Part shown: positions 15,901 through 27,548 of the stretch, one piece after another
Position numbering within the stretch: the stretch's first letter is position 1
How the letters are laid out: each line of letters starts with the position of its first letter
The notes under the pieces: generated by a model
Database searches by the model: none
Seen by the model: only the letters and a program-made list of their open reading frames with translations
Told to the model about the DNA's origin: nothing
Origin: Mesodorylaimus sp. YZB2_4
Taxonomy: Eukaryota > Nematoda > Enoplea > Dorylaimida > Dorylaimidae
Length of the DNA stretch: 64,000 bases
Reading direction: 5' to 3'
Assembly: GCA_030248295.1 (NCBI GenBank)
Contig: JASANH010000220.1
Coordinates: 310,001-374,000, forward strand
Position numbers and translations under genes: made by a program

Positions 15901-18900
15901 ATGTTTTACGATCACGGGAGTTAACACATGTGCTCTGGACTTTTGGAGAATGTCAGTCAAGCGGAACGGTGTGTAATTGACAAAGTTGGCGTTTTGTATC
16001 GATGACTGATACTGTTTTGTGCAAAGGACAGTCTGGCCCGTCTGGGAGGATGCTAGCTTATTGGCCTTATCTGGGCGCAGAGGCACTTACTGTGGAAGTC
16101 ATTCAGGCGTTTAAAGGAAAACACACGTGCAGCGCATGTGATTGATCTCGCGTTAGGAGTTACAAACACGCGAATCGGGTTCAGGTTTTTAGTGGTGTCC
16201 TTGAGTGAACTTTACCTTTGTAGTGACAAAAAGGGTGTAAAACGAGATTGCCTGCGTCAGGTGAAGTTACGCGCATGAATAAGCCCTATTATGTTGAGAT
16301 GATATCTGTGTGGTCTGACTGACTGTCTGGTGCTGGTTGGTGGATTAGCGTTTAGGCGGTGGCTGAAATGGCTGAAACGATTGGGGCCTACATTGCATTG
16401 CGTCAAACATTGATAATAAATGCTGATATGATTTTTAGGACGCAAAAGTGATACGGCGCCGAAATCGCCTCGGGATCGGCCGTACGTGCAACAACCACAC
16501 AGCGCGCAGGCATTGCTCAATGGAAATTCGTCGTCTGATAAGGTAAGTGATGAGATAGAGTGCATATGGAATGATAATGAAAAGAATTGGTTTAAGTTCG
16601 GATTCACGATCGGTGACGTGTCCGGTGTACCGAGACGGATCGATAGCAGGAATGTCAGTTATGAGCATCAAGATTCCATGGAAGAAGGTGAAATACGTGA
16701 TTTGGTTTTTGAACCAACTCAGACGGCTGCAAATGGCGGAGAAAGAAAGTGGACGGACGAGGAAAAAGCTGCCGTTATAGCAGCGATCGAAAATTTGAAG
16801 CAGCTGAAAGCGTCGGATGGGAAGAATTGTTATAGTCACGAGTTTATGATGGTTGCTGCCGATTTACCATCGTCGAAAACGAGGCCACGATTCGATACGA
16901 AGAATTGGTCGAAGGAGAATATGGATGAAGTATTTAATTTGAACCGGCAGGCTTCACAGGTAAATGTGCGAGCCTTTTTGCCTTAGTTTATGGTTAAAAA
17001 ATGCAATGTGTGTTTCAGATTAAAATGGATACAAGAGGCCGTTCATTGCCGCAAGCGGGCACTGGTTTCGCTCCTATTTGGATGCCGGGAGGTTCGCAAT
17101 TAGATACGATGGCTCGACGACCGTATCCGGGCCGAGCGTCGGACAATACGGGTAGTATGCGTGGCGGCGGTAAAGGATCTCGTCAGGGTCCTGGCGGTGG
17201 TGGTCGCGGCCTAAATAAGCAGCCTCCATTGGTCATTGCTCGGCCGTCCATCGACGTGGAACTGAAAACGGCAGAAAACGCGTGGAAACCGAATCACAAA
17301 GCGGAGAATCTTGATGATCCTGAGATAGCCGAAACCAAAGTAAGTGTTTTGAGTTTTCGAAGATGCTCTTGTCTGGTTATGACTTATTTTGATTTTAGAA
17401 ATTATACAAAGAAGTTCGTGGTATTCTGAATAAGATCACTCCACAGACGTTCGAAGAGCTGTCGCAAGAATTTATAAATTTGGAGCCGCGAATGAACACG
17501 ATTGATCGTGCCAGCGGAGTCGTGGATATCGTCTTTCAAAAAGCTATCGACGAGCCTGCGTTTTGTTCGACGTACAGTAAACTGTACGACCAGATGACCA
17601 AGTATCAACTCGCTCAACAGCAAATCGCCAATCAACAATTGCCGTCGAAAGGCTCGGTGAATGCTGTGAATCGTGAAACCAATTTCCGATGGATTCTTCT
17701 CAACAAGTGCCAGCGCGAATTTGAGCGCGAGAAAAAAACTGAGGCTAGTCGCAAAGAACGTGAAGCTAATATTGCTATAGCGGAGACGGTAAGTTGTGTC
17801 ATCGATTGGAACTGGGTTGGAATGTAATGTTTGTGTTTTGGTAAAGGCTGAACAAAAGAAAATATTGCAAGACGAATTAGAAGAATTTTTGATGAAAGAG
17901 AAGCGGCGAACGTTAGGCAATGTGCGCTTTATTGGTGAGCTATATTTAAAAAGCATGCTAACGGCCAAGATTATGCATCGATGCGTAATGGAACTGATAA
18001 AATCGGAGGATGAAGAATCGGTAGAGTGCTTATGCAAATTACTGACGACGATCGGAGCTAAATTGGACGCAGAAAAAATGGATACTTCGACCCCGCAACA
18101 AGCAGTGCCGTTCCCAGCGCAAGCCGATTGGTATTATGTTAGGCTTAAAGAATTGTCGAGTGGACTGAGCGGTCGAGTTCGCTTTATGATTCTTGATTTA
18201 CTGGAACTACGAGCGGTAAATAATTTGTTTTGCTTTATCTGCAGTGTTGGATCATGATTAGTGCTGGATTTAGGATTCGTGGAGACCAAGACGAAAGGAA
18301 GAAGGACCAAAACCGATCGAGCAACTTCATCAAGACGCCGCAAAAGAGAAGCTGAAGCAACAGGAGGCACTGCTGCAAGAAGAACGGAAGAAGCAGGAGG
18401 CTTCTGCGGTCGCCAACCAACAAGAAGGAAGGCGAGGAGGTGGCGGACGTCGTGATTTACCAAGTAAGCATATTTTGTTGTATTCCTGCTGAGTTGATTA
18501 TTGTCGGCTCTTTGTAGATCGTCCGAGCTACGGCCCAGGGGATCGCTCCGATCACGATGGGCGTGGTGGAAAGGGCGAACGAGGTGGTGGTCGGGATCGA
18601 GATCGAGATCAGAATAGGCAGGGTGGGCGATCGGGTGCGGGTGCCAACAATCAGCAACAACCTGCCCAGCCTTCGGCCGACTTGTCCAAAGCTAAAGCGC
18701 CTGCCTTGTCTCAAGTAAGGACTTGAAAGTTGTGTTCTGTCTGGGGTATAAATAGGCCGGAATCTGTTTCAGCACTTTACTGTTACTGAAGATAACGTTC
18801 GGTTTGGTCCGACACGTGCTTGGGGAAAACAAAATAAACCAGCGGCGGCTGCGCCTGCACCATCGAAGCAGTCGGACGCGAGTCATACGAAATTAAGTAA

Positions 18901-20953
18901 CAGGTAAGCAGGTGGTCAAAAGAATTAGAACAAGATGTAAAAACGAAGGGTGCCTTGTTAGATTCGATCATCTGTCAAGGTCGGAAGGAGTTGGTGGCTC
19001 GGCACCGGGCAGTCGCGATTCTAGTCAGTCCAGACAAGAGGATGAACAAGAAAACGTGCGGGCAACCAGGAAATCGTCGGGTGCCTCTACTGCGCCCAAG
19101 TATAATACGGACGGTGCGCCGGCCCATGTACCAACAGATGTTGAGCGTGATTCTGCGCCGTCGACTTCCGCGAAACCAGTGGCTGGATCGTCGTCTGAAG
19201 TATCCGAGGTGCAGCTCAAATCGTATTCACACAATTTACTCGACGAATTGGTCGATTCGAACAGTTACGTGGACGCGTTGCAATTGATTGACGAACGGAT
19301 GGCTCACGTGGAACGAATTTGGTGTTATGTCTTGAATCACATGGTGGAAATGAACGAGCACGATCGGTCGAAGGCGATTCCCGTGTTGGGTGTATTGATT
19401 GCGCATGCGTTCAAAGCATCTCAACACAAGACCGGCGTTATCTCTGGGTAAGTTCGAGATTTGCTGTGCGAGACGTAAATGCGTATCGCCTTTATGGGCG
19501 AAATGGGTATTGGGAATTGTCTCCCTGTGGGCAGAGTTATGGCAATACGTGCATGAAAAGAAGAGTTCAAAGTTGGGCTTGTGCCGTGCTGACTTAATTT
19601 TTTGCAGGCTTTCATCATTTATTCGGTACATAATCGAAGAAGAAATTGCGCAAGACGCGCCAAAGATATGGGCTTATGTTGGCCATGTCCTCGGTATCGC
19701 ACTGTCGACCTCACTGTCGGATACCGCGCTAGAGATTGATGTTATCGACTTGGCTGGCGTTTATCGTGAGGCCGGCAGGAGTGGACCAGAGTTATTCGCT
19801 CAGACGTTATTAGCCATTAAAGACAAAGCCGTTGCCATCGCTAGGTGGCATTCAGTATCTGATCGCATATCTGATTTGGGATTCGAAAGTCTGGCCAATC
19901 TGGAATCTCTCTTCCGTCAACGGGTAAGTCAGCTGCTGACGAGTACAGATCGAGCACGACTGACGAGTACGAGTCAAGGGAAAAGTCGGGCTGTTGTTCC
20001 GGCTGTTGGCTCGTCCACTTTTAACTGGATGTTAATGATTTGTCGTTACAGGGACTGGAATATATTCTACAAGCACCGTCCGCTTCTGATGCCTGCTCGT
20101 CGTCCGGTGTGTATTCTGAGCCAGGTGATGTGGTCGCTCTCTCCGCCACTACTCTGTCTTCGCTTCCGTCATCAGTATCATCAACGACAACAGTATCGGC
20201 TGGTGTACCTGGTCCGTGCGACGGTCCTTCACTGGCGTCCAAGGCGCTTTGCTCTGCGGATTTCGATCCAGATTTGGTCGAGATGGAAAGGTTCGTGAAA
20301 ATGGGTGACGCGGTCGATGTTGACGGGTTGATGCAGTTTGTGGAGGTAAGTTACTGATGTTTCTGGGAAGCTCTGGACTTCAGTATGTTCTTTTTTCAGA
20401 CGAGTGGTCGCCTCAAAGATGATGACGACCGGTCCTTAAATTTTCTCGGTGCCTTGGTGAAATCGATATGCTCAAAGCTTATTACTGTTTCTGGTGAGCA
20501 AGTTGGTATCTCCCTTTTAGGCTGTGCACTACACCACCTAGCCCTGCTTCAGGTGACGCTGATGACAGCATAGACGTTGACGAGGAGGAATTCAAACGAT
20601 GCAGCAAGGTACTGTTGAGGTTCGCCACTCAGCGGCCTCGAATGGAACTGAAGGCGCTGGACACGTTGGCGGAGATTTATCGTGCCAAGTGCTGTCCGAA
20701 AGGTGAGGATGAAAATGTTACTGCCGTTTTTGGTGGTGTTTAAACGACGCCCATTTCAGGACTATTAGTGAAAATGTTGACGACGTTGCACGATAGTAAC
20801 GTTATTCCGACGGAGACACTCCTGGAATGGTGGCAGAGTAACGACAACTTGTCCGGAATGTTGCGAACGAGCGGTGAGTTGAAAGCCTTCTTTTCGCAAT
20901 TCGCCAGCGAGGGCGGATCGGACGGCGGCTCGGACTCGGATCAATGCGAATAA
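12904..20953 (+). CDS. Eukaryotic translation initiation factor 4G (long isoform)
   Basis: Sixteen exons: 12904-13159, 13252-13895, 13982-14510, 16439-16959, 17019-17339, 17399-17788, 17847-18215, 18274-18463, 18518-18714, 18773-18903, 18962-19447, 19608-19923, 20052-20345, 20400-20493, 20553-20702, 20760-20953; 5082 nt, 1693 aa. Domains in order: Gln/Pro-rich N-terminus; a PABP-binding motif (RKLLKIIDPDTEKDI, 13570-13630); an eIF4E-binding site YSHEFMM at 16831; the segment KTAENAWKPN; the MIF4G HEAT domain (about residues 750-1010; ILNKITPQTF, FIGELY, ECLCKLLTTIG); an RGG/RD-rich linker; MA3 (about 1270-1440); and a C-terminal W2-like region, the MNK dock in vertebrate eIF4G. Role: scaffold joining cap-bound eIF4E, eIF4A, PABP and the 40S subunit. 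A strong GTAAGT inside exon 4 (16542) may be used alternatively. Closest named match is C. elegans ifg-1; orthology is inferred. Confidence 0.95.
15629..15794 (+). CDS. Alternative first coding exon of eIF4G (short isoform)
   Basis: An ATG at 15629 opens a 55-codon Ser/Pro/Lys-rich frame (MKDIPSPTSTDSSSPRNGG) ending in AAAAA|GTGAGC in phase 1. It joins in frame to the exon starting at 16439, exactly as the long-isoform exon ending at 14510 does. No AG lies between the in-frame TAA at 15590 and the ATG, so this cannot be an internal exon; it must be a first exon, probably driven by a promoter within 14.6-15.6 kb. The product would be 1272 aa, lacking the PABP-binding motif but keeping the eIF4E site and all HEAT domains. 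C. elegans ifg-1 also makes long and short forms, which supports the reading. Confidence 0.7.
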
Positions 20954-20954
20954 A
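20949..20954 (+). promoter_or_regulatory. AATAAA hexamer overlapping the eIF4G stop codon
   Basis: The hexamer AATAAA spans the last sense codon and the TAA stop. If used, the 3' UTR would be only about 15-25 nt. Confidence 0.5.
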
Positions 20955-23492
20955 TATAATAGTTTGGTTTACTATTCTTTGTTTTTCTTCGCATGTACCT
21001 ACTCACACGACGCAATTTTTGTGGAACTTTTGGTTTTCTTTTTTGATACGAGTATTTGAGTCCAGCCCTAAGTAAGATATAAGCTTTTGAAGATGCTGCG
21101 TTTGCTCTGAAACGGATTTTTTGTAAAGAGTTTATGAGAGTTTATTTGTGTTAAAAGGGACCGCTTATGCTTGCGCATACTCGTTAAATGGGCGATTACT
21201 GAGCAAACGTATTGCAAATGGTTTTCTTTGTACGATGTTTGTGGGAGTATGATAATCGGTGCGAATGGCGTGCACGTAAGATTATCTAATTTGTGAGGGC
21301 TATTTCGAGTAAGAAAGTGTTTGTTGCCATTTATTTTGGTTTTTGGCATGTGAAAAATTCACATGCTCTTTAAATGTGCTGAGTGAATTGGTACGCATTG
21401 AAATGGATGTGGAATATAGAAATAAGTAATGGGATGAGGGAAATGGTTTTATCGATTGGGGGCTGTGTTGAGGGGAAATGAGAGAAGCACCTTGTCGGTG
21501 GGCGTGTTTGCGAAGGGGAGCGAGGCGTGAGTTTGGTCGTTTGTCTCAAGGTTGTATGCTTCATCGATACGATAAAGCGGTCGGAAATTGAATAGCGTCC
21601 CGTTCGAATTTAGACCATGCATAAAATGCATGAAATATTCCCCCGGCGCCACTAATAACATTCCACGAAGGCTAGCCAGAATCGGAGCAGGCTTCATTCC
21701 TTTCTCAATGTCGTGTTGGGTACTGGCGGAGGGAGTCGAATAAAAATTTTCTCATTCCTCCTTTCCTCATTTCTTTTTGCCGACTTGAGTTTTGCGTTTA
21801 TAAGGCGCTCGGTTTATTGCCTGACTGCCTCTGTCGGCCTCGAGTCCAATTGCAGCCGACGAGGCGAGGCCAAGTTTTTGTTCTCGGCATCGTCTTTCGG
21901 CGCTTAAGCTTATTATTCTGTCTTCCAAAAAGCACCTGCCCCCATTGGTCGGTCTGGGTCTGGGAGTCGGGACGATTGGGCTGGGTGGGTCGAGTGGTGG
22001 CTGCGAGGTCGCGTAACAACCGAAGCTTAGTGTCTTATGTAATAGGAGCTTAGTCTAAGCTATTCTAAGGAGGAAGAGGAGGTCGAGTGAGCCGCGGCCG
22101 CCCGCACAGCCCTCGGCAGTGTTATAACAACAAGGCCGACTTATCCTCCCATTTCGCACGCCTCTGCCATTTGCCAATAAGCCTCCTTCTCTCAATCTGG
22201 CAAGGCCCTCCCGCCGGTCGTCCAGTCCGCCAGTTGGGCTTGGATGTTTGGAGGTTGGCGAGCCTGCAGAGCAAAAGAAAAACACGGGCAGCTGTCGATG
22301 AAATATTGCGTTCACGTAGGGTGCTTTCGAGGCGAATCCAAACTAGCTGACGTATCGAATTACTCCTGTATTCGTGAGCGTGAATGCGTTAACGTGTCCC
22401 CAATACATAGCCTGTCTATTCACGCCCAGATATATCGGCCAGTCAATTACTATTCGACTCTCACATTCACTCCGAAATGTGCCAACGTATTTTATTGGTG
22501 GCCCTAATTGCTTACATTTCGTTCTTCCCCCAATTTGGTAATTACATGATCTCTTTTTATTGTAGCAGGGGAATGTGCTGAGCTGATCAACACCGCACCA
22601 TCATATCCCCGTGTTTGTCTGTGGGAGTGCCAAGTCTGATGAGGGTCCAGGGGAGTAATCTCTTGTCAGTTGGCGTAATTGTTCGCATCAGACGGTCAAC
22701 TCTCATTGATAAGGAGTGACAGTGATAAGCACGCTGTTTATTATATTCTGACTTTTTGTGACGTCTTTGATTTCCTTTAAAGGCGTCTCTTTTTTAAATT
22801 TTTTTGTCGGAAGTTTCCGACAGATTTGGCTGGATCGTTTTAAAACTTTTGACCGTCCAGGATTAATCCCCCAATGAGCCCCAGTTTGTTTCGTGTAATG
22901 ACATTAGTTATCATAGTTCACTTTCTTCTCAGTTTGCTCTGCTTGTATACATAATCGTAATTTCAAGTATCACTCGTGCATTAGGCCAGCCCCATTATCG
23001 ACTCGAGTCCCGAGGCCCTTTGAGCTTGTTCGAATAATGGGCGTGTGGAAGATGAAAGCTCATTGGGCATTGCTGGAAGACTTGGTTTGTTCACTGACGT
23101 TAGCTCTCATTGGCCGCTTGTGTCAATCTTCGACGCTTTTCAAGAACTGAAAGCCTGCCAATCTTCGAGTGCCCCCTTTGTTCGAAGCCTCATAACGACC
23201 ATTAGGTTCTGTTGGTGGCGCAAATGGAATTTTCATTTTTGTTCCAGGGGCTTTCTTTGATGGAATAATAAAGTAGAGCGATGACCATTTTTGTGCTGAG
23301 TGCTTTAGGTTTGCAGCGACGGAAGTGGTACCTAGGCAAGCGATGCTATTTTCAAGTATAGGAATGCTATGGGGTTTTGAGATATATAAAAATACAGCCT
23401 CGTATACAGAAATAAGTATAGGCACTTTACCGTGTATGAAAATGAGACTTACCATGCTATGCTATACGTGAACTATGACCTTCATGTTTCAG
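20954..23492. other. Intergenic region eIF4G to LECT2-like gene
   Basis: No supported gene for most of it. A hydrophobic reading frame at 22874-22931 (MSPSLFRVMTLVIIVHFLL) is a candidate signal-peptide exon for the next gene: a weak donor, A|GTTTGC, gives phase 1, the phase that gene needs. A G/C-rich stretch lies around 21800-22280. Confidence 0.4.
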
Positions 23493-25066
23493 TCAATGGC
23501 CTGGGTTGCATTCCCAAAATATGCGAAGGTAACAGCGACAATGAGATCCGGCCATGCCCAGACCCCAGTACTGGAAGCTGCGGTGCTTATGGTGGAAAGA
23601 GGTATTCTTCTTCTCCTAAATGAGCTCCTTTTTTCCTAACTGCTCGCTGGTTCTAGGCAAGGCGGTCGCATAGTTCAAGGAGTCGATGTGAATTGTTATC
23701 ACGGTCGAGAAGTGTTCGCTCCGTTCGCTGGTTCCATTTCGTTTAGTCGCCCGTTCCGTGATGGCAGTTGTATCGACAGTGGAATCACCGTTCAAGGCAC
23801 TGGGGCATGGCAAGGCAAGAAAAGACTCAGCGCATGTTTTTTTCCTTTATTTCTGTGTTCAATTCTCTGTAGGCTATGTGGCCGTGATTTCTTTCGTGCG
23901 ACCATATCGTTATGGCGGCCAAGTCAAGGCCGGTGATCCTATCGGGAAAAGCTTACCGCATACTTGCGTCGACAAACCGGACGGTCAACCGCACATCCTC
24001 TTCCAGTTATACAAGCAAGGCAACGTTATTGATCCTACCAGCCATTTATATAAATGTAAGACCTCTGCCGAGACCGGCATTCTATATCAGGCAATGAAAG
24101 GGCATTTGTTTCATTAGGCATGTGCACGGGACAAATCTGTGAAACGAATAATAACAACGAGTTGGTCGGAAAACCATTCGCCTATAAACCGTAAGTTAGA
24201 ATCGCGGGTAGTTTGAGTTTGGTGTTCGGGCTGGGCTCATACATAGGCCTCTGTTGACTTCGGAGATCTAGGAACTACGGCAAGGCAAACTTGGATGCTG
24301 GTGTTACTGCATATTTTCCGGTTCTGGATATGCTATATTACTTCCGCTAACGCCCCTGAGTATACGTGACTGTCCTACTCGCAATATTAGTGGGATCTGT
24401 TGCTTCCTTGCCAATGTTAGGCCTTCGATCTGTATTGTTGCTTACTCGAAAATACCTTTCATCTGTGTGACACATGCTGCTGCTAGACGTCCTTCCATTC
24501 TGCTCTCTCCTTACCACCTGCGGCTCTCCATACCTCATTTTCGCATCAACATCTCCCACGCATCTTCTCTCTTCTATTTTAGAGATTATGGAAAGGGCTA
24601 CGAAGTCAAGTGCCCCGATCCCAAACCGAATGATGAAGGTTTGATTCGTGCGCCTCAAATCTACTCGCCGATCGATGGTTCGATGTTGGGTCGTTTCCGG
24701 CCGAAGAGCATCGCAGGTGACAGCGTATCTAAGGGATATGCTTGCGACAATGATGGTGTCTTCATCAAAGGATCTGGAAAGTGGGAAGGTGGGGTCACCA
24801 CTGAGCACAACGAATCACTATTTCTCAATCTCTAAAAGTTTTTAGATTTTACGGCGCACATTTACAATGCAAAGTTCCTGTTAGAGCCGGGTGTGAAGGA
24901 TATTCGTCAGGGTCAACCGATCGCCACTAAACTCGAATGCCACGGCCAAAAGTATGACTCGGTTTTTGTTGAAATTAGGCGCAATGGTCGCTTGGTCAAC
25001 ATGACTGATCTGGTCTTGGCTACTGATTGCAAATTGCCGGACATCAGTTTATCAACACCTTTGTGA
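23493..25066 (+). CDS. LECT2-like secreted protein with two M23-fold domains
   Basis: Exons 23493-23601, 23657-23814, 23873-24055, 24118-24190, 24583-24788, 24846-25066. Domain 1 matches vertebrate LECT2 closely: ICEGNSDNEIRPC, VQGVDVNCYHGREVFAPFAG, SGITVQGTG, VISFVRPYRYGG, DGQPHILFQ, DPTSHL. Domain 2 (MCTGQICETNNNNE, IYSPIDGSML, VFIKGSGKWE, GQPIATKLECHG) repeats the fold more loosely. LECT2 is a secreted cytokine-like protein; the C. elegans homologue LECT-2 patterns sensory dendrites. In domain 1 the zinc-binding His of HQGVD is replaced (VQGVD), and domain 2 has YEVKC there, so neither should bind zinc normally. The intron at 23815-23872 starts with GC (AAG|GCAAGA). The signal exon is not certain; with 22874-22931 the protein would be 335 aa. 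AATAAA occurs at 25325. Confidence 0.88.
24272..24350 (+). other. Candidate alternative terminal exon of the LECT2-like gene
   Basis: After acceptor ATCTAG at 24271, the phase-2 frame reads PNYGKANLDAGVTAYF and stops at 24348-24350. Its start resembles that of the main exon at 24583 (PDYGKGYEVK). Use would give a protein with only the first domain. Supported by phase and local similarity only. Confidence 0.3.
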
Positions 25067-26297
25067 ATCAAAGAATGAACAACGGCAAATTGATTGTGAG
25101 CTGTTTTGTCGACCCCTTTTTCTTTTTTATATGCATATAGCAAGGTAGCAGTGGCTATGTCAAGTGTGCGTGTACATTAGACGTGCCTTTCGTATTCCTC
25201 TGGGTCACAAAAGTATTTCATTAATACCTTACTTTGACAATATGGCGCTGCCCATTCATGTCAGCCATTTCTAAACTACCAGTTCGCCAGTTAATCGTCT
25301 CAATAGCACATCGGTCACATGTTCAATAAAGCACTGTTATACGTCAAGCCTGGCTATGATTGTGCGAGAACATTCTACAGCGGGAAGGGGTAAAACTATG
25401 AATCGTATTCGTACTGTAATCACCATAGGTGGCCTTTTGAGTGCTATAAGCAAGTGCGTGTGACTTCGATTCACAAATGTCACATGTGACCTTTTCTGAT
25501 AAAGTGCGTATGCACCCTATGATATCACTGATTATCCTGGCTAGTCATGAGTTGCTCAATAGAAAGTTCGCGATCAAAGACATTGCTATTCTGATTATGC
25601 TACAGTTTTCATACCGAATTCGGAAAGCGACAAAGCACGGCATGGCGCCTTTTAGACAAGACTATTTGTATAAGACCAGTGTTGAAGGCATTAGAATGAA
25701 CCCTGGTGAGGAAAGGTCACTAATTAATGAACAAGGACTAATGACGGGTTTAAAAGCGCCAAGCGGCGAGTATGAATCCAAAACACTCTCAGGACCAATA
25801 AATTACATTGATAATCCCTTACATTACCTTACAGTAGGCTTAACGAGCCAGCGAGGCATAATGTCTGAAATATGATTGTGTGTGGGTACAGTAAGGCACG
25901 ACATCGGAATGCGTTCGACTTTAAGGCGCTCGGAGAGACAAATAGTCTTTTGATCTTTCTGAAAAATTACGGGTTTCTCGGTGTTCCTAACTTTAGATTC
26001 CATAGATCCATCAACCGAGCTTAGCAAATGTATGCTCCCATAAAGATTTTCAGCCTAAGGATCTGAGGAATTCCACAAAACACATCGACTAATGCCACTT
26101 CGTCATCCTGCTTATTTGATTACTTATAATTTTTTGCGCACTTTTCCGCATGAATCAAACCTTAAACCATAGTTCGCTCATGAAGCTAGCACAGACGAAA
26201 AGACAAGAAGACCGACAAGGAAAATGGACAAAACCAAATAGGCTGTACTGCTACCAAATAGTCGTTACGACTGCACGCATTTGCTGCCAGACAATTT
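25067..26297. other. Intergenic region
   Basis: A 132-codon frame at 25477-25875 and smaller ones show no recognisable domain and no splice or signal context. Nothing else seen. Confidence 0.5.
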
Positions 26298-26667
26298 TCA
26301 TAGGGGAAAAACTATTTGCTTTCTTTTATTGACGCCATCGAATCGACGATTTTGTCCCATTGACTCCATGGCGTTGAAATACCCATTTCCAAGCCTAAGC
26401 CAGAATGCGTCGCTCTGACTTTCTACGTTTTGTATGGCTTGAGCATCTTCTCGAGTAAGTTGTCTCGGAGTCACTGGGCGGGTTTGAGTAGGTGCTTCTA
26501 GGACCTCTCCACTGGCGTAATCTTCTGCATGAAAAATTGTAATTATGTATGTATCATATTATCTGAATAATATCCGTGTACTTACCATCATCCGTATATG
26601 GAATCGGACTTGCCAAAGTATTTGATACGGTCAGAACGAAAATGGATGCAACAAGCAAACAAGTCAT
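26298..26667 (-). CDS. Small secreted protein, possible peptide precursor
   Basis: Two exons on the minus strand: 26667-26586 and 26524-26298, joined GATG|GTAAG to TGCAG|AAGAT in phase 1; 102 aa. The N-terminus MTCLLVASIFVLTVSNTLA is a textbook signal peptide with cleavage predicted before SPIPYTDD. The mature part is short, without cysteine, and ends with a conserved-looking segment SDAFWLRLGNGYFNAMESMG, followed by basic sites (NRR, NKRK) and the tail QIVFPL. Basic cleavage sites after an aromatic-rich stretch fit a neuropeptide or peptide-hormone precursor, but I do not recognise the peptide and there is no glycine amidation signal at the end. Neither exon is long enough to be obvious as an open frame. 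Confidence is high for a secreted protein, low for the role. Confidence 0.7.
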
Positions 26668-26744
26668 TGTATCCAATCGTGATTCAACTCACTCAATTGT
26701 CACTTTGACTTGAGCGACAGTGAGGAGAATGAATCTTCATCAGA

Positions 26745-26752
26745 TATAAAAG
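26745..26752 (+). promoter_or_regulatory. TATA-box-like element
   Basis: TATAAAAG lies 78 nt upstream of the minus-strand secreted-protein ATG, but in the plus orientation. It may instead serve a plus-strand transcript entering the 27 kb block. Confidence 0.3.
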
Positions 26753-26994
26753 CATTCTGTGCTCGGACCCCCGCTGGTAACTCACACTGGTTGTTTTGGA
26801 CGTTGTCATTTTCTATGCTCAACCATGTGAACTTCAATAAGAAATCATAATCACTTAATGTCAGGTTGCTATAGTAGGCCTCTGTCTGATGTTCGGCTTC
26901 AAATGCTTCTCCAAGCGTGCCAATGGCCAGCTACTACCTGGAAAGCTCGTGTGCTTGGCTTTCTCTGACCGCCGCTTACTAGTTTGCGTTTCAG

Positions 26995-27286
26995 GTCGTA
27001 GACATGCCGAAGGACGAGCAGTTCTCCACCATGCCCATCACGACCTCCCTGGCGGGCACATGGCCTGCGGACCGCAACTAGCCAACTTCACGCGCCTGGA
27101 CACGTGGCGGCGAGGGCCCTGATCGAAGACTTGACCAACATCCTGCTCATCGGCGGGGCCGAACTGGATCGAAAGAAGAGCGTGGCCATGACGGTGCGGT
27201 CGATAACTGGTGAAGACCGCAACGTTATGGCCACACTCGGTGACCGGGGGAGCTTTTGAACCGCGCGAAAAACCAAGGGCAGCCAA
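26995..27286 (+). pseudogene. GC-rich exon-like block with broken reading frame
   Basis: It is bounded by a good acceptor (CGTTTCAG, 26994) and a good donor (CCAA|GTAAGTC, 27286), and is far more GC-rich than its left flank. No single frame is open: frame 1 reads VVDMPKDEQFSTMPITTSLA and stops at 27079; another continues QLANFTRLDTWRR; a third continues LIEDLTNILLIGGAELDRKK and MTVRSITGEDRNVMATLGDR. The pieces together look like one protein with two frame shifts, so this may be a decayed exon or an assembly error. The protein is not recognised. Confidence 0.3.
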
Positions 27287-27548
27287 GTAAGTCTTCCGAC
27301 CTAGGCCATCGTAGAGGCTAGATGTTGGTGAGCCGAGCAGATGACAAAGAATGGCCTCACCCTTGTTTCATAACATGCTTTACACTATCGCACCTGTCCT
27401 ATGCTGTAACTAAATCCCTCTTTACAGCCGAAGTCTACTCTGCATTGTAAAGACCGCCTTCTTTCCCTGTTTCCCCTGGCTGGCCCTCATTCGTGATTGG
27501 TGATCGCAAGCGAACGGTTGGTTGCGAAGATCGGATCGTGCGGCGAGA

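Noticed and set aside
17402-18037. 211-codon minus-strand frame opposite the MIF4G domain
   Set aside because: Antisense shadow; the plus strand has unambiguous eIF4G homology.
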